Source of the DNA: Sipunculus nudus
Lineage: Eukaryota; Annelida; Sipuncula; Golfingiida; Sipunculidae
DNA length: 64,000 bases
Assembly: GCA_026874595.1 (NCBI GenBank)
Contig: CM049313.1
Location: 76,436,659-76,500,658 of the forward strand
Direction of reading: 5' to 3'
This document shows, in pieces, positions 25,277-38,659 of this stretch (positions within the stretch are counted from its first letter, which is position 1; each line of letters begins with the position of its first letter). Below the pieces are notes generated by a model. It saw only the letters and a program-made list of their open reading frames with translations, had not been told where the DNA came from and ran no database searches. The position numbers and the translations under genes are program-made.

Positions 25277-28200
25277 AACAAGTGACCCAGGGGTCATGAC
25301 GCTCAGCTGACCAGGAAGACCTTGACAAAAATAATTTTATTATCTGAATGTCAAATTTGAATGAAATACTTTTTCCAAACTTGACCTTTTGTATAAAATC
25401 ATCCAATATTCATTGGGGTACTATGGAGCTCTGTAGCATGAAGGATATGGGTAACAGACACCTATTTTCAAGGTTTACAAGATGACTTTTCAGGGGTCTC
25501 CCAGCATGTCAAAAAATAAAATTCTAGGTCCAGTTGTTACGTTTTGTGCCATGTTAACAGATGACCGCATCTTATGAGGTCTCAAAAATAGAGAAAAAAA
25601 ATTCGTAAAAATAAAAAAAAATACAGGTGGCGCCACCATACTGCAGAAACTGATGACACATTCCATGATCAATATCCATGCAAAGAATCATGGTGATCAC
25701 TGCAATAGTTGTTTAGACACTTGAGCTTTTGTATCAAATTGTCCATTATTCTGAGGGATACTTCAGATGACTTACAGTCAGCTGAGCTAAAAACACTTAA
25801 TGGTCAATATCCATGCAAAGAATCATGATGATCTCCATATTAGTTGTTCAGATACTTCAGCTTTTGCATCAAATTGTCCATTATTCTGAGGGATACTTCG
25901 GAGTCCTATAGCTTGAAGGATATGGGTAACAGAGACCTAATTTCAAGTTTCCACAGGCACTCTTCATGGGCCTCCTTGCATGACAAGAATGAAGTTTCTA
26001 GATCCAGTTGTTGCAATTTGTACCCTCTTAATAGATAACCACATCTTCAAAGGTCTCGAAAAAAGAGAAATAAATTTGTAAAAATTTGAAAAAAATAGAG
26101 GTGGCGCACCCTCTCTGCAGAAACTGATGGAACAGCTCATGATCAATATGTATGCAAAAATCATGACCATCAGTCTTATAGTTATTGAGATACTGCACTT
26201 TTTGTATCAAATTTTCCATTATTCTGGGGTGTATTTTGGAGCCATACAGCCTAAAGAATATGGGTAACAGAGACCTAATTTCAGGTTTCCATGGAGAATT
26301 TTCATGGGTCTCCCTGTGTGTCAAGAATGAAGATTCTAGGTCCAGTTTTTATGATTTGTGCCCTGTTAACAGATGTTCATATCTTTAAAGGTCTCAAAAA
26401 TAGATAAAACATTCGTAAAAAAAAACCTGAACAAATACAGGTTGTGCCACCAGTCTGCAGGAACTGATGGAACACCTCTGGATCAATAGTTATGCCACAA
26501 ATCATGACCATCAGTGATGTAGTTATTGAGATATTGAAGTTTTTGTATGAAATTTTGACTACTCTGAGGGGTACTTTGGGGCCCCATAGCTCAAAGGATA
26601 TGGGTAACAGAGACCTAATTTCTGGTTTCCATGGAGACTTTTCATAGGTCTCTCAGTGTATTGAGAATGAAGATTCTAGGTCCAGTCGTTACGATTTGTG
26701 CCATGCTAACAGATGACAGCATCCTTAAAAGTCTCAAAAATTGAGGAAGAAATCGTAAAAAAATCAAACAATATAGGTGGCGCCACCAGTCTGCAGGAAC
26801 TGATGGAACATCTCATAATCAATATGTATGCCAAAAATCATGAACATCAGTGATGTAGTTATTGAGATATTGAAGTTCTTTTATTAAATTTTTGACTACT
26901 CTGGGGGGGTACTTTGGGGCAAAAATGGGTAACAGAGACCTAATTTTGGTTTCCATGGAGACTTTTCATAGGTCTCTCAGTGTGTCGAGAATGAAGATTC
27001 TAGGTCCAGTCGTTATGATTTGTGCCAAGTTAACAGATGACAGCATCCTTAAAGGTCTCAAAAATAGAGGAAAAAATCGTAAAAAATCAAACAATACAGG
27101 TGGCGCCACAAGTCTGCAGGAACTGATGGAACATTTCATAATCAATATGTATGCCAAAAATCATGACCATCAGTGATGTAGTTATTGAGATATTGAAGTT
27201 TTTGTATGAAATTTTTGACTACTCTGGGGGGGGGGGTACTTTGGTGCCCCATAGCTCGAAGGATATGGTTAACAGAGACCTAATTTCTGGTTTCCAAGGA
27301 TATTTTTCATGGACCTCTCAGTGTGTCAAGAATGAAGATTCTAGGTCCAGTCGTTACGATTTGTGCCATGCTAACAGATGACAGCATCCTTAAAGGTCTC
27401 AAAAATAGAGGAAAAAATCGTAAAAAATCGAACAATAAAGGTGGCACCACCAGTCTGCAGGAAGTGATGACACATCTCATGATCAATAGTTATGCCACAA
27501 ATCATGACCATCAGTCAAGTAGTTAATGAGATATTGAAGTTTTTGTATGAGCTTTTTTTTACTTTTCTTGGGGGTACTTTGGGGCTCAATAGCTCGAAGA
27601 ATATAGGTAACAGAGATCTAATTTCTGGTTTCCATGGAGACTTTTCATAGGTCTCTCAGTGTGTCAAGAATGAAGATTCTAGGTCCAGTCTTTACGATTT
27701 GTGCCTTGTTAACAGATGTTTACATTTTGAAAGGTCTCAAAAATAGAGAAAAAATTCGTAAAAAATTGAACGATACAGGTGGCGCCACCAGTCTGCAGGA
27801 AGTGATGGAACATCTCATGATCAATATGTATGACAAAAATCATGACCATCAGTCAAGTATTTAATGAGATATTGAAGTTATTGTTTGAAATTTTTTACTT
27901 TACTGGGGGGGTAGTTTGGGGCCCCATAGCTGGAAGGATATGGGTAACAGAGACCTAATTTCTGGTTTCCATGGAGACTTTTCATAGTTCTCTCAGTGTG
28001 TCGAGAATGAAGATTCTAAGTCCAGTCATTATAATTTGTGCCTTGTTAACAGATGTTCACATTTTTAAAGGTCTCAAAAAAATAGAGAAAAAAATTCGTA
28101 AAAAATCGAAAAATACAGGTGGCGCCACCAGTCTTCAGGAACTGATGGAATCTCTCATGATCAATATGTATGCCAAAAATCATGACCATCATTCAAGTAA

Positions 28201-28449
28201 TTAATGAGATATTGAAGTTTTTGTATGAAATTTTGGACTTTTCTGGGGGGTACTTTGGGGCCCCATAGCTCGAAGGATATGGGTAACAGAGACCTAATTT
28301 CTGGTTTCCAAGGAGATTTTTCATGGACCTCTCAGAATGCCAAGTTACAAGGTTCTAGGTCCAGCGGTTACGATTTGTGCCTGGTTAAAAGACGGACGAC
28401 GGACAAAGAGTGATCGCTATAGCTCAGATGACTTTCAGTCAGCTGAGCT
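25277..28449 (-). mobile_element. R1-type element with 340-bp satellite, inverted, nested
   Basis: It starts with the reverse complement of the R1 right end (AACAAGTGACC, GACGCTCAGCTG) and ends with GATGACTTTCAGTCAGCTGA then GCT. About eight satellite units lie between, with markers near 25626, 26099, 26440, 26776, 27099, 27441, 27778 and 28119. It interrupts an older R1 copy at a site whose empty version is kept at ~51945. No target-site duplication is obvious. Confidence 0.65.
25560..28449 (-). repeat. ~340-bp tandem satellite, about eight units
   Basis: Marker spacing is mostly 323-342 bp, with one longer 473-bp step where a unit is rearranged near 25.7-26.1 kb. The array is inverted relative to 21.1-22.8 kb, so the two arrays form a large imperfect inverted repeat with a ~2.7-kb centre. 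Confidence 0.75.
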
Positions 28450-29098
28450 TAAAAACCAATACAAAATTATTAATTTCAATTATCAAAACAACTACTAGAT
28501 GAGTTGGGTTGGACACCTGGATCAACTGTGGCTGGGCATTAGCTGCCTGGCTGCCCCAGTGTATGCTTCGCTCAAGCATGCATAATCTGATGAAAGGTCA
28601 ATATACAGGTGACTGAAGAGGGGCTGGATTAAGCCTGGGTCTGACATGGTCTCATAAACACATTAATAAAAGCTACAATATTTGGCCAATTTCTTTTAGC
28701 TTTCTAAACTACTAAGATGAAATCCTTATGTGTGCATAATATGATATTATATCAACAGTGCTCTCAGGAAACAAACGTGCCATGGTCAAAGTTGGGCAAA
28801 ATTTGAAAAATTCAGAACTAATTTTTGGTATTCAATTGAATCTTGATTAAATAATGTTACATCACTTACAAAAAATCTCTAGCTTCAGCAATCCTCTTGT
28901 TAAGGGAGTAAATATATTTCTTGTTTTTTTAAAAAGTGCATTACGTTTGGGCCCATAACTTAAAACAATTGCGCAATACTGACATCATTTCTGGCATGCA
29001 TGTGCATAGCGAATGTATAGAAAAATATGTATATTATATATGAACAAAGATCAGTGGTTTTGATATTAGGCAGTCTTACAGTGGAACAATGGGTTTTT

Positions 29099-31424
29099 AG
29101 CTCAGCTGACTATAAGTCATATGAGCTATAGCCATGGTCTGTCGTCCGTCCGTAAGACTGGCACGTTTCGACACCGTTGGACCTACGAATCTGAAATACG
29201 GCATACAGTTAGATGTCCCCAAAATCTCCTACCATGCCGAAAATTGGGTCAATAGGACTTCGTTCCTTTGAGATATTAAGTAAAAACCTCAATTTTTTAT
29301 TACAAATCTATTTTCACACTTCAGGACTGCCTCATATCTAAACCACTCATCTGGTTTTCTTTATATTACCATAAATATTCCTCTATATAGTTCCTATGTA
29401 CATGCCAGATATTAAGTCAGTATTATAGAGAACCTAGAGACTTTTTTTCAGGAATATAACTTTATTTAATCAAGATTCAATTGTTTACCCAAAATTAGAT
29501 CTGAATTATGCAAATTTTTCAAGTTATTAGCATAAATAAAAAATCAATACCTTAAATTTTGTCCATTTTTGGCACTGTTGATTTAATTTTCACAGCATAT
29601 ATACATAAGGATTTAATCTTTTAAAATCTGAAATTTCAAAGAAATTGATTGGAAAGAATAGCTTTTATTCAAGTTTTCATACACCATGTCAAGTGTTGTT
29701 TACATCTAGCCCACCTAGTAGTACAGCCTTCACTTGCATTATGTAACCCACCCCAGGCAGCTTGCCTTGGGTCAGCTTGGCCACTACCAGCAGGCTTCCC
29801 CTCTGCCCTGCACCCCCCCCCCCCCCCAGATGGTGCATGAACTAGATGAATGTTATTATTTTCTGTATTTGATTCATTCTTATTCTAGGCTATGCTACAT
29901 TTTAGATTTTGTATTGTACCACCAGGGTTACAATGATTAAAGTGTACATTTAATTGTGTCCAGAAAGTGGTGTATTGCTATGAAAGTGTGGATGTTCATG
30001 AGATAAGGAATTCCTTACTTCAGAAGAGTAAAATCTTCACCAGGTGTGAAATTGACTATTAATTCCAGTAATAAATTAAAACTGGGATATTAATTAGCAC
30101 AATGATATTGTTTGTCCCTCATTCAACCAACAGTGTGTATACTTTATTTGAAAAGATGTTTTATTTTATCAAATTTACTGAATCTTTTATTTTATTTTGG
30201 TGAATAAAATTAAGCATGTACTGAAAACTCCAATGTGCAAAACTTTTTAATAGTGATTCAAGGAATATTCTTGTAGATGCCATGTTGTGGCATTATTTTC
30301 TTTTAAATTCAGTTTAAACATTTATGATTTAAAAATAATAAAATATATTTGTATGCATAATATGACCCAATATGAGCTACACTCTGGATATATGATGATT
30401 GCAACTTTTGCAACAATTCTAATATTTTAACTTATAGTTTCAGTTTTTTACTCTGTATATATAATGATTGCAACTTTTGCAACAATTCTAATATTTTAAC
30501 TTATATTTTCAGGTTTTTTTATTAATAATTTATAAAACCTGTAAGTAAAAAAATGATTCAGATAAAAACTCCTTAATGGAAAAAGTGGATATGCTTAAAA
30601 AATAGGATTATATATAAACTTAAATGCATTATTCCCTTGAAAGTGAAATAAAGGTACAAGTCCATTCTGTCCACTTGCCTGTCCATCTGTAAATTTTCAT
30701 TTGCATCACAGTATCTCAAAACTTTTACTGTTTTTCTTCATGACAGTCTTGTCAGAGTATTAGTTTGCAATCATATATTTAGAACTTTACTATAACCAAG
30801 TCGGAGGGCCCCTTTCCTCTTAGCTTTTCATATTCTTATATAAATGAAAAACATTACAATAGAATATTTCTACATCCACCTTCGTGCTGTATAACTATTC
30901 GTCCATAGGTACCAATGTACATGCCAGAAATTATGTCAATTTTGTGTAATATGTAGACATAGTGGGCAAAACAATAATGTACCTTGTCAAGACTAAAGAG
31001 ATATTGTGTCATACAGTCACAAATTCATAAATCACTTCATCAGCATAGTTAATCATAACATCATATCTGTCAAATTGTAAGCTTGCAGACTACCATACAC
31101 TTTAGATCCTTCAACAAATAGCCTTATCATCATTCTACTACTGCTTATTACTGCTGTCATTGCATTCATATTTGCTCAAATATATCACAATTTTCAACCC
31201 CTCCTAAATAAATAAAAAATAAACCACTATAATTGACTCTATTAATCCATCAGTCAGGTAATTTCATTTATCATTTACTCACATATTACATTACATTCCT
31301 TTATAATAGCCTAACATGTCCATGATATTCATAAGCTTTATCGACTCCATATAGTATCACAGTGGAGAAACATTTATAGTCCAATCACGATCAGCTGAGC
31401 GCCGTGACCCATGGGTCCCTTGTT
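29099..31424 (+). mobile_element. R1 element, 2.3 kb, nested in an older copy
   Basis: Left end AGCTCAGCTGACTATAAGTC; right end GCTGAGCGCCGTGACCCATG then GGTCCCTTGTT. The flanks GGGTTTTT and AATGGAAAAATG join exactly into the uninterrupted sequence found at ~52648-52670. It contains a 15-nt C run at 29813-29827 and a 69-bp tandem duplication at ~30395-30520. Confidence 0.7.
30395..30520 (+). repeat. 69-bp tandem duplication
   Basis: The block with GATTGCAACTTTTGCAACAA and TTCTAATATTTTAACTTATA occurs twice, 69 bp apart, almost unchanged, indicating a recent local duplication. Confidence 0.8.
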
Positions 31425-32013
31425 AATGGAAAAATGAAGTTTTTCATTAATATTTCGAAGGAATTAGTCCTAGTGATCAAATTCTTGGCTTGGTAGGGGA
31501 TTTTGGAGACATCTAACTGTATGCTAAATTTAAGGAACTTAACTTTTATTACTGAAAAAAAGTCCCTACCTTTAACGCTTTTGGTCTTAATTGACCAAAT
31601 ATCTTTCCTGATTTTTTTACAAAGTCCATTATATTTGGGCCCATAACTTTTTTAAATTAAATAATACTGACTTAATTTCTGGCATGTACATAGGAACTAT
31701 ATAGAGAAATATTTATGGTAAATATGAAGAAAACCAGATGAGTGGTTTTGATATTAGGCAGTCCTGAAGTGTGAAAATAGATTTCTAATAAAAAAATTGA
31801 GGTTTTTCCTTAATATCTCAAAAGAAAAAAGTCCTATTGACCCAATTTTCGGCATGGTAGGAGATTTTGGGGACATCTAACTGTATGGCGAATTTCAAAT
31901 TCGTAGGTCCAATGGTGTCGAAACGTGCCAGTCTTATGGACGGATGGACAGACAGACGGACGACGGACAATGGACCACGACTATAGCTCAGATGACTTGT
32001 AGTCAGCTGAGCT

Positions 32014-35000
32014 AAAAATATATTCTTGTTGTAGCTTGTTGGTTTTATGACTTGGAATCTGGTTTGAAAAGACTAAATTCAAAGGTTGATATGGGACTCC
32101 AATGTGGACTTTACTCTGAGTGTGGACTTTACTCTGAGAGTGTGGACTCTTTGTGACCCTGAACACAAATCAGAGGCATGTGAAAACCCAGTTTGTTTCC
32201 TTCCTGTACAGGGGAATTGCCGTGTTTTAGCACCACATACAATAATGCAATATCACTGTGTGCAGACTAAATAACAAGAGCCATGTGAAAATAACTGAAT
32301 TGTTTATTAGTTATGTAGTCATTGGTACAAGATAGGCACCAAAAATCACGGGCCCTGCAGGGTCATGACTGAACATCTGTACAAGTGATGATAAAAACAT
32401 GCTATCACAGAAATGTGGTCTTCACTGGCTGGGTAAAAGAAAATGTAAAAAATATACATGGTTCATGTTCAGTAAGCAGTATCAGGTGGTCTGAATATTG
32501 TCTCCAAATCAATGTTTTACCTAAAAAAAAAAACAATTTCTACTATTTTTACATCCTCAAAAGAAACTCTATACCTGGTTGCGCAGACCTTTAATGATTT
32601 CTTTGACCACAGTAATGATCTTTATCTATTGACCTTCAATGTACAATCACATGAACAGTGTACATCAAAATACATCCAGGTTCAATAGTGCAACATCTGA
32701 ATAAACCTCATATCATTCTGGGCCCCCAGAACCAGGATGACCCCTTATTAAGAAAAATTCAAAACTTGGTTACAAGCAATTTGTAAAATGTACAACTTTC
32801 AAGCTGGAATATTGGATCAAAGTTTTCTCACAGATCATCTATACAGCATCACAGGGACAAGATTGGTTTTTATTCATGCACTTCATAATTAGCTCATTAG
32901 GAAAAGCCAAGATTATATACTAGCACTGAACTGGTCTGAAATGATTTCCCCTTGGTTCCGGTCTAGGCCACCAGAGGTCTCTAAAGTCAACTTTGCCTCA
33001 ACCCTGGAGCATTCTGAATGAACCTTGCAATACAAGCTCAGTCGCTTTAAAATCTTAAATATAATTTACTAATGAGAAAAATATTAATTATTTGTCCTGA
33101 GCTGTTAACAAGCTCCGAACTTCTGATATATTATGAACTAAATAAAGTTTGGATGGCATTTCATGAAACTCGTTTGTCAGAAGTTGTTCAAAATTTGGCA
33201 GACCAAATTTAATTGATAACAAATATCAAATTTACCAAAAAAATATGAAAAATTAGCTATGCCTCGAGAGACGTGATGAATTTATCATGTGATAATTGGT
33301 TGACACAGTTTACAAGTTAGTTGTATGCAGCGTTCAGTGACTGACTGATAACACCAACCACAAAGATTAAAGAATATTACAGCTTTGCAGGTTTATATAT
33401 TTTGATTTAGTTAATACAAGTTTTGAGTTCATCAGTAAATGTTCAAAACGATGCATAACTACATGTTCTGAATACATTATTTGTTTGAATGATTCATGAA
33501 AACCTCAAGAAATATTACCTGTCTGTAGTCTTGAACCTATATACTACAGAAAATAACCAATATGTAATGTTAAGAAATATATATTCTTTATTCAAAAATC
33601 ACAAGGGATCTGCAATAATCACTGCACACTGAAGGTATCACACTCGAACATAAGACATTTTTCAAGAATATTAAATCATAGTGAATATTGCCACTAATTA
33701 TTAATACTAACTCAAATTTGGCACACCCTATAAGCCTGAATGACCGCAGATAAATTGATGATAAATATGAAAATAAATGCTTTACATTTATTATCAGATA
33801 CCACTGCCAAAATTAAAAAGATTTGACCTCTTTCTCGTTTTCTTGTTCCTAGCAGTAGTGAACATGTAATGATATTACGAACCAGAAAATACCAACTATC
33901 CACTACCAGGGCTAATCACTCCCAGGTCAAGAGAGCAAACCACTGTGATTCAGATCTAGGCCAGGGGTCTTTACTTGGATGGACTGATTTCATTAGAACT
34001 CAAACTCACAACCTTTTGTTTCCTGTTCCTATCTATAATGTTGCCATATTAGTATGATTTAGATGAGTTTAGTTGGGTCAAATTAGTACAGGGTACCAAT
34101 CTATATGAAGAGCAAGTAGAGACAAGAGCACAAATGACATGAATATGCAAATATATGGTCAGGCTCAGCCAATGAGATCTCTACTACTTTTCAGTTGCAC
34201 TAATAAAATATGGAATGTCATGAGAGAAATGCACAGCATATATGCAAATAAGATGTATCCATGGTCCCTATATTACCCAGATGATACAGCTGATACATTA
34301 TACCATCTGAAACTACATAATGATGCCACATTCAGGATAGGGATAATATGTTAATAAGTAATAGACTGTTTATTAAGATAATGATTTTGATTTAAAGCTT
34401 ATCTTTACAATGATAAAAGAGAAACTAAAATGCTAAAATAAAATGATTTACATTACATGAAGAAGTATGGAATAAATATGATAGACACTCTCTCTTGCCA
34501 TAAAAATATGGCTTCATTTCTTCAAAAGAACAGTCTCCTTACATCAGCTTCTATTTAAATACACTCAACACCTGGCAGGACACGAAAATGGTTCGTGGTT
34601 TCTTTAATATGAGCAGGTGCACAAAATAGCAATGATAATATTTCTTGCACACATTTTCAGGATAAATGGTTTTGGCAGTTGTTAATATTTTCTTCCTATT
34701 TGTTCTGATGAGAGGCAAATTGGCGAGTCCCTATGATAAAAATGTCACAGACATAGGATCATTTGGAAAAATCACAGAGATCACAACACTGAGGAAAACT
34801 GAAGTTTGTTTGTCACTTTAGACTGATCATATGCAGGTGTTTGCCCCTTTACTGCACCCTTACATGGTTTTAGAAATTCTCTTGGTTAGATTGGTAAATT
34901 ATCTATATTTTGTGATTGGTTAAAGTGTACACTTAAAACAAGCAATTATATTATAATGGTATTAAAAACTTTATAAGTGCTCATTCTGTTGCTTTTACCC

Positions 35001-37718
35001 AAGGAACTTGTCTCAACCATACATCTTTGTTGGAAATTTTGACTGTCATATAGTCAATTATAAAACTAAGGAATTGAGATTCATCCTGCTTTCTTCCTTG
35101 CATCACAACACCATCAGCATCACCTGGGGAGATACCTCAGTCAGCTACTTTGTTACCTCTGCCAGGAAGGTATGAATTCATCCCCATTCATGTGTGTGTC
35201 TGTGTGTGTGCATCTGTGAATCCTATTACAGCATATGAAAATACCTTGTGACATACTTTTTGCTTGTAACAGCCTACCTCCTGTTGTTTTTGTACTACAC
35301 TGGAGAGGGTTAAAATTGACCTCCAAAGTAAGAGTCCCCCAAAAATCATAATTTTGATTTTTGTGGTGCATCTCCCTGTAGTCCACATGAGGTCATTGTT
35401 GCACACAATGGACGAACATTTGTCAACATTTACACTACACAACTGAAAGATAGTGCCATGGAGCATTGCACTTAGTCTATATATAAAAATAAACAACAAA
35501 TACCATTTTAGTGATGTGTGTATACCCGAGTCAGATATCTCCAATTATCCCCCATCATGAGTTCGTATCAGGGGTGTATGATACTCAATAACTAGTGTAC
35601 ACTGGAAAAGAGTCAAGTGAATCTGTTTTTGTTCACAACATAACTCACACAATCAGGATAGGAATCTCATGAAATTTACAGGATATTTCAGGAATTGGCC
35701 AATAAAAAATCAATTAAATTTTGGTGTGAATTCAGCACATGAACCACATTCAGGAACATCATCAAGGAATATTCACAAATGTAGGGTCACTTATGCATGA
35801 ATGAACCTGGGAGTATGGGCAGGGTAAGTGAATGCAAAGTGAATGCAACACAGTATTATGAGCAATCCACAATAGTGACTCCTCCCTATATGGCAGAGGC
35901 TTGCATTCCTTTGAATGCAGATTTCTAGTTACCATATACAGATTACCCTTTTCGCCTACAACTTTCTAGACTTGTATGATCTTGGTTATTGTATGTATGT
36001 AAGTGAGAGTAGGCTAACACATCAGAGGTCAAGAGTTCTATTTGAAATCAAAACACAGGAAAAATGTGCACACTGTCTCCTGAGAAAAATCCGATACATA
36101 TCTGATTCTGATAAATGATGAAAATTTATGACATAATTGTTTCAAATACAGTGACATCAACGACTATTAATAAAAATGTATATGTAGCTGGTCATGAATG
36201 GTGGCACATTCACAAGAGGGCTTTCCGAGATCAGAACAAACAATGTTTGTAGCACTTGCAGGAGACTGGGAGTTACAATGAAAAGAGTATACATATATAT
36301 ATAATGCATTTCCATTTTTGCATAATAAATATCAAACAAAGGTGTATGGGCATTTATCATAGAACTACCAGTAACTCGGAATAAATAATAAGATTGGAAT
36401 AAGATATGAATTGATGAGTTTGTGAAATTTATATACCTGCACATATGGTGTACTGAATATTACTACAGACTGTTAAAGAATATGACACTATTAAACAGCT
36501 TCCATTGTTCACTATGATTTTATAAACTGATAACTTTCTCAGTCATCAAAGTTGAATACCTTAACAAATATTATGTTTTCATCAAACATTAACCGCTTCA
36601 CAATCAGCCCTGTCCATTTACAATCGATCATTTTTTTAAGAGATTTAATCACTTTTTTTCAGGGTTGATTTGAAGATTTGCAGTGTTGGAAAAAATTATG
36701 GTCTCAGGCTCAAAATAAAACAACCACCTAAATGTTGCTTGAAGAGATTTCATATAAATATCAATGTAACATTTAGAAGATTGGATTTCTTCCTACACTA
36801 AATCTTTTAATTAAAAAAATTGGTATTTGAGGGCTTTGTAATGACTTTTGCTACTGACAGAACTGACAATTTATACCATGTTCAGTACAAACTGCCAACT
36901 ATGATAATGGTCCTACTTAACAACAGCTTCTCTTCTGAATCTTTCTTTTATTTCTCTTGTCAGAGCATCACTTTTTAATTAAATTTAGCTTCAGTCAGAT
37001 CTCCCTGAACGCTTTCTGTATCAGAATGCAACTGCTGGGAGTCTGTGCTTTGTACAAACATCAATACATCATCAATCCCTGCATCCTTTATTAATGAAAA
37101 TAAACAAACAAAGGATGCATGATTTAGTTTGGTATATACAAAATGCAGACACATCTGTTCCATTATCTCTGGTTCTACCTCATATTTCACATCTTGTATT
37201 CATCATAAAAACATGAGAACACAAGATTTAATAAGACGATAGTCCAGGTTCCTTGAATGAAGATGATGAATAAACATGATAAAAACCAGGACCTTCAATG
37301 AAAGTGCTCCCAGGCTTGGTCCCAATGGAAACTACTTATCTAAGCCTGTACATTAATTTATCATATAATGTAAACTATCAATCATGTTCCCATAGTTGCT
37401 TTGAATCCAAATGGAATGATGTCAATTATGATTACATTTTTCACAGTTTCTGTGAACTGATGAAGTGAACCAGCAGCAACTAAGGCAGATAAAAAATTTC
37501 TGGATTCAAAACCAATTTTACTTCTGGTATTAATAACTAGGTGGCATCGCTGGAGTTGTGTAAAATCTTTAAAGCGGTTGTACTTGTGCCTGAAGTATCC
37601 ATTCATGATATATATAAGTAATTTAATATATCTAAGGCATACCAGGCACCCATGAGGCACAACATGCATGATTTTAATGTGACTGAGGCATTCATTTAAT
37701 CCATGACTAAGGTCTGCA
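32014..37718. other. Intergenic DNA and myosin 3' UTR, no gene seen
   Basis: AT-rich with no exon-like sequence. A short tandem of GTGGACTTTACTCTGAG lies at 32103-32145 and a (TG)n-like run at 35193-35210. The part next to 37719 must be the 3' UTR of the minus-strand myosin gene. Confidence 0.5.
37087..37092 (-). promoter_or_regulatory. Candidate myosin polyadenylation signal
   Basis: TTTATT on the plus strand gives AATAAA on the minus strand, about 630 nt after the myosin stop. It is one of several possible signals in AT-rich DNA, so this is only a candidate. Confidence 0.25.
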
Positions 37719-37795
37719 TCATATCTTCTCCACGTAGTTGCCGGGAAACAGGCCCTCCTTCCCCCGCAGGATGCCCTTCCACCATCCAGAGGGAT
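37719..37795 (-). CDS. myo1e/f-like: Myosin I terminal coding exon, SH3 end
   Basis: A 77-nt coding part encoding [20 protein letters not shown] then YVEKI and TGA (37721-37719). The double Trp and the G-LFP-NYV motif are the conserved SH3 ligand-binding face. Acceptor CTTTCAG at 37796-37797. Confidence 0.96.
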
Positions 37796-38163
37796 CTGAA
37801 AGGAGAATGGAAAACTAAACATAAAGAGCTACTGACGGGCTTTACCATTGGCAGAAACATGACATGGAGGGCCAGAAGATTGGGAATTTTATAAGGAGGA
37901 ACAAAAAATATCAATAAATTAGCCTAAATTTTATCTTTTATCGTGATGGAATAATGTTTTAAATTACATTTTGATTTTCTAAATATTTTTTATAAACAAT
38001 AAATACAAATGATCTGTCTTAGACAGGCATATAAAAACAGGGAAATACTTCAAGATATCAAATTTATTAACAACAATGACCTTTTAACATATTTTAGTGT
38101 CATTAAAATATGACCAGGTTTAACAGAACACATATCTGTTTACTCATTTGAAAGACTGCATAT

Positions 38164-38389
38164 TCACATGTTGCTCTAGTCACATGTTGCTCTAGTCACA
38201 TGTTGCGCTAGTCACATGTTGCGCCAGTCACATGTTGCGCCAGTCACATGTTGCTCTAGTCACATGTTGCGCTAGTCACATGTTGCTCTAGTCACATTTT
38301 GCGCTAGTCACATGTTGCTCTAGTCACATGTTGCGCTAGTCGCATGTTGCTCTAGTCACATGTTGCGCTAGTCACATGTTGCTCTAGTT
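38164..38389 (+). repeat. 16-bp minisatellite, about 14 copies
   Basis: Units of TCACATGTTGCTCTAG alternate with variants having TTGCGCTAG or TTGCGCCAG. The array lies in the last myosin intron. The alternation of CTC and CGC variants suggests expansion of a 32-bp higher-order unit in part of the array. Confidence 0.9.
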
Positions 38390-38390
38390 C

Positions 38391-38500
38391 ATCAGCTCAG
38401 CTGATTATCTGAACTATGAAACAGCAAAATTTTTGAATGATTCCATACCAATTTAAGAAATGACAGGTGATGCCACCAGTCTTGTGAAACTAATAAGAAT
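38391..38500 (+). mobile_element. Degenerate R1 fragment
   Basis: CAGCTCAGCTGATTATCTGA resembles the R1 hairpin end, and GACAGGTGATGCCACCAGTC resembles the decayed satellite marker. It is truncated on the far side. Confidence 0.4.
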
Positions 38501-38659
38501 ACATGAGCAATCAGCCAGCAGATTTAAACATTTTCCTCAGAAGTCTGATCCTATGACAAAAACGTCTTGTTCTTTCTGTTTCAAGACTTTTTTTGGTGGA
38601 GGTAAATGCCTTCATTTTTTTTATGCTGTCTTAATTAATTCTTTACATTATTTTTGTAT

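Larger units (their letters stand above)
24930..32013 (-). mobile_element. Older R1 copy split by two younger insertions
   Basis: Three segments (24930-25276, 28450-29098, 31425-32013) are collinear with the uninterrupted sequence at ~51615-53575. Examples are the shared CACAGTAGGAATCTAGATTA, CTACTAGATGAGTTGGGTTG and AATGGAAAAATGAAGTTTTT words. The right end is the reverse-complement R1 hairpin end (AGTCAGCTGAGCT at 32013). The left boundary is uncertain because an R3 fragment abuts it. Confidence 0.6.

Noticed and set aside
26028-28413. Series of 60-98 codon open frames with similar peptides (KNEDSRSS..., MKILGPV...)
   Set aside because: They repeat because the 340-bp satellite repeats. Frames are broken differently in each unit and no unit shows a conserved protein.
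35188-35544. 118-codon minus-strand open frame in intergenic DNA
   Set aside because: No domain, low-complexity end from a (TG)n run, no splice or promoter context.
37382-37822. 146-codon minus-strand open frame over the SH3 exon
   Set aside because: It reads the terminal myosin exon in the wrong frame; the correct frame gives DPSGWWKG...NYVEKI and a stop.
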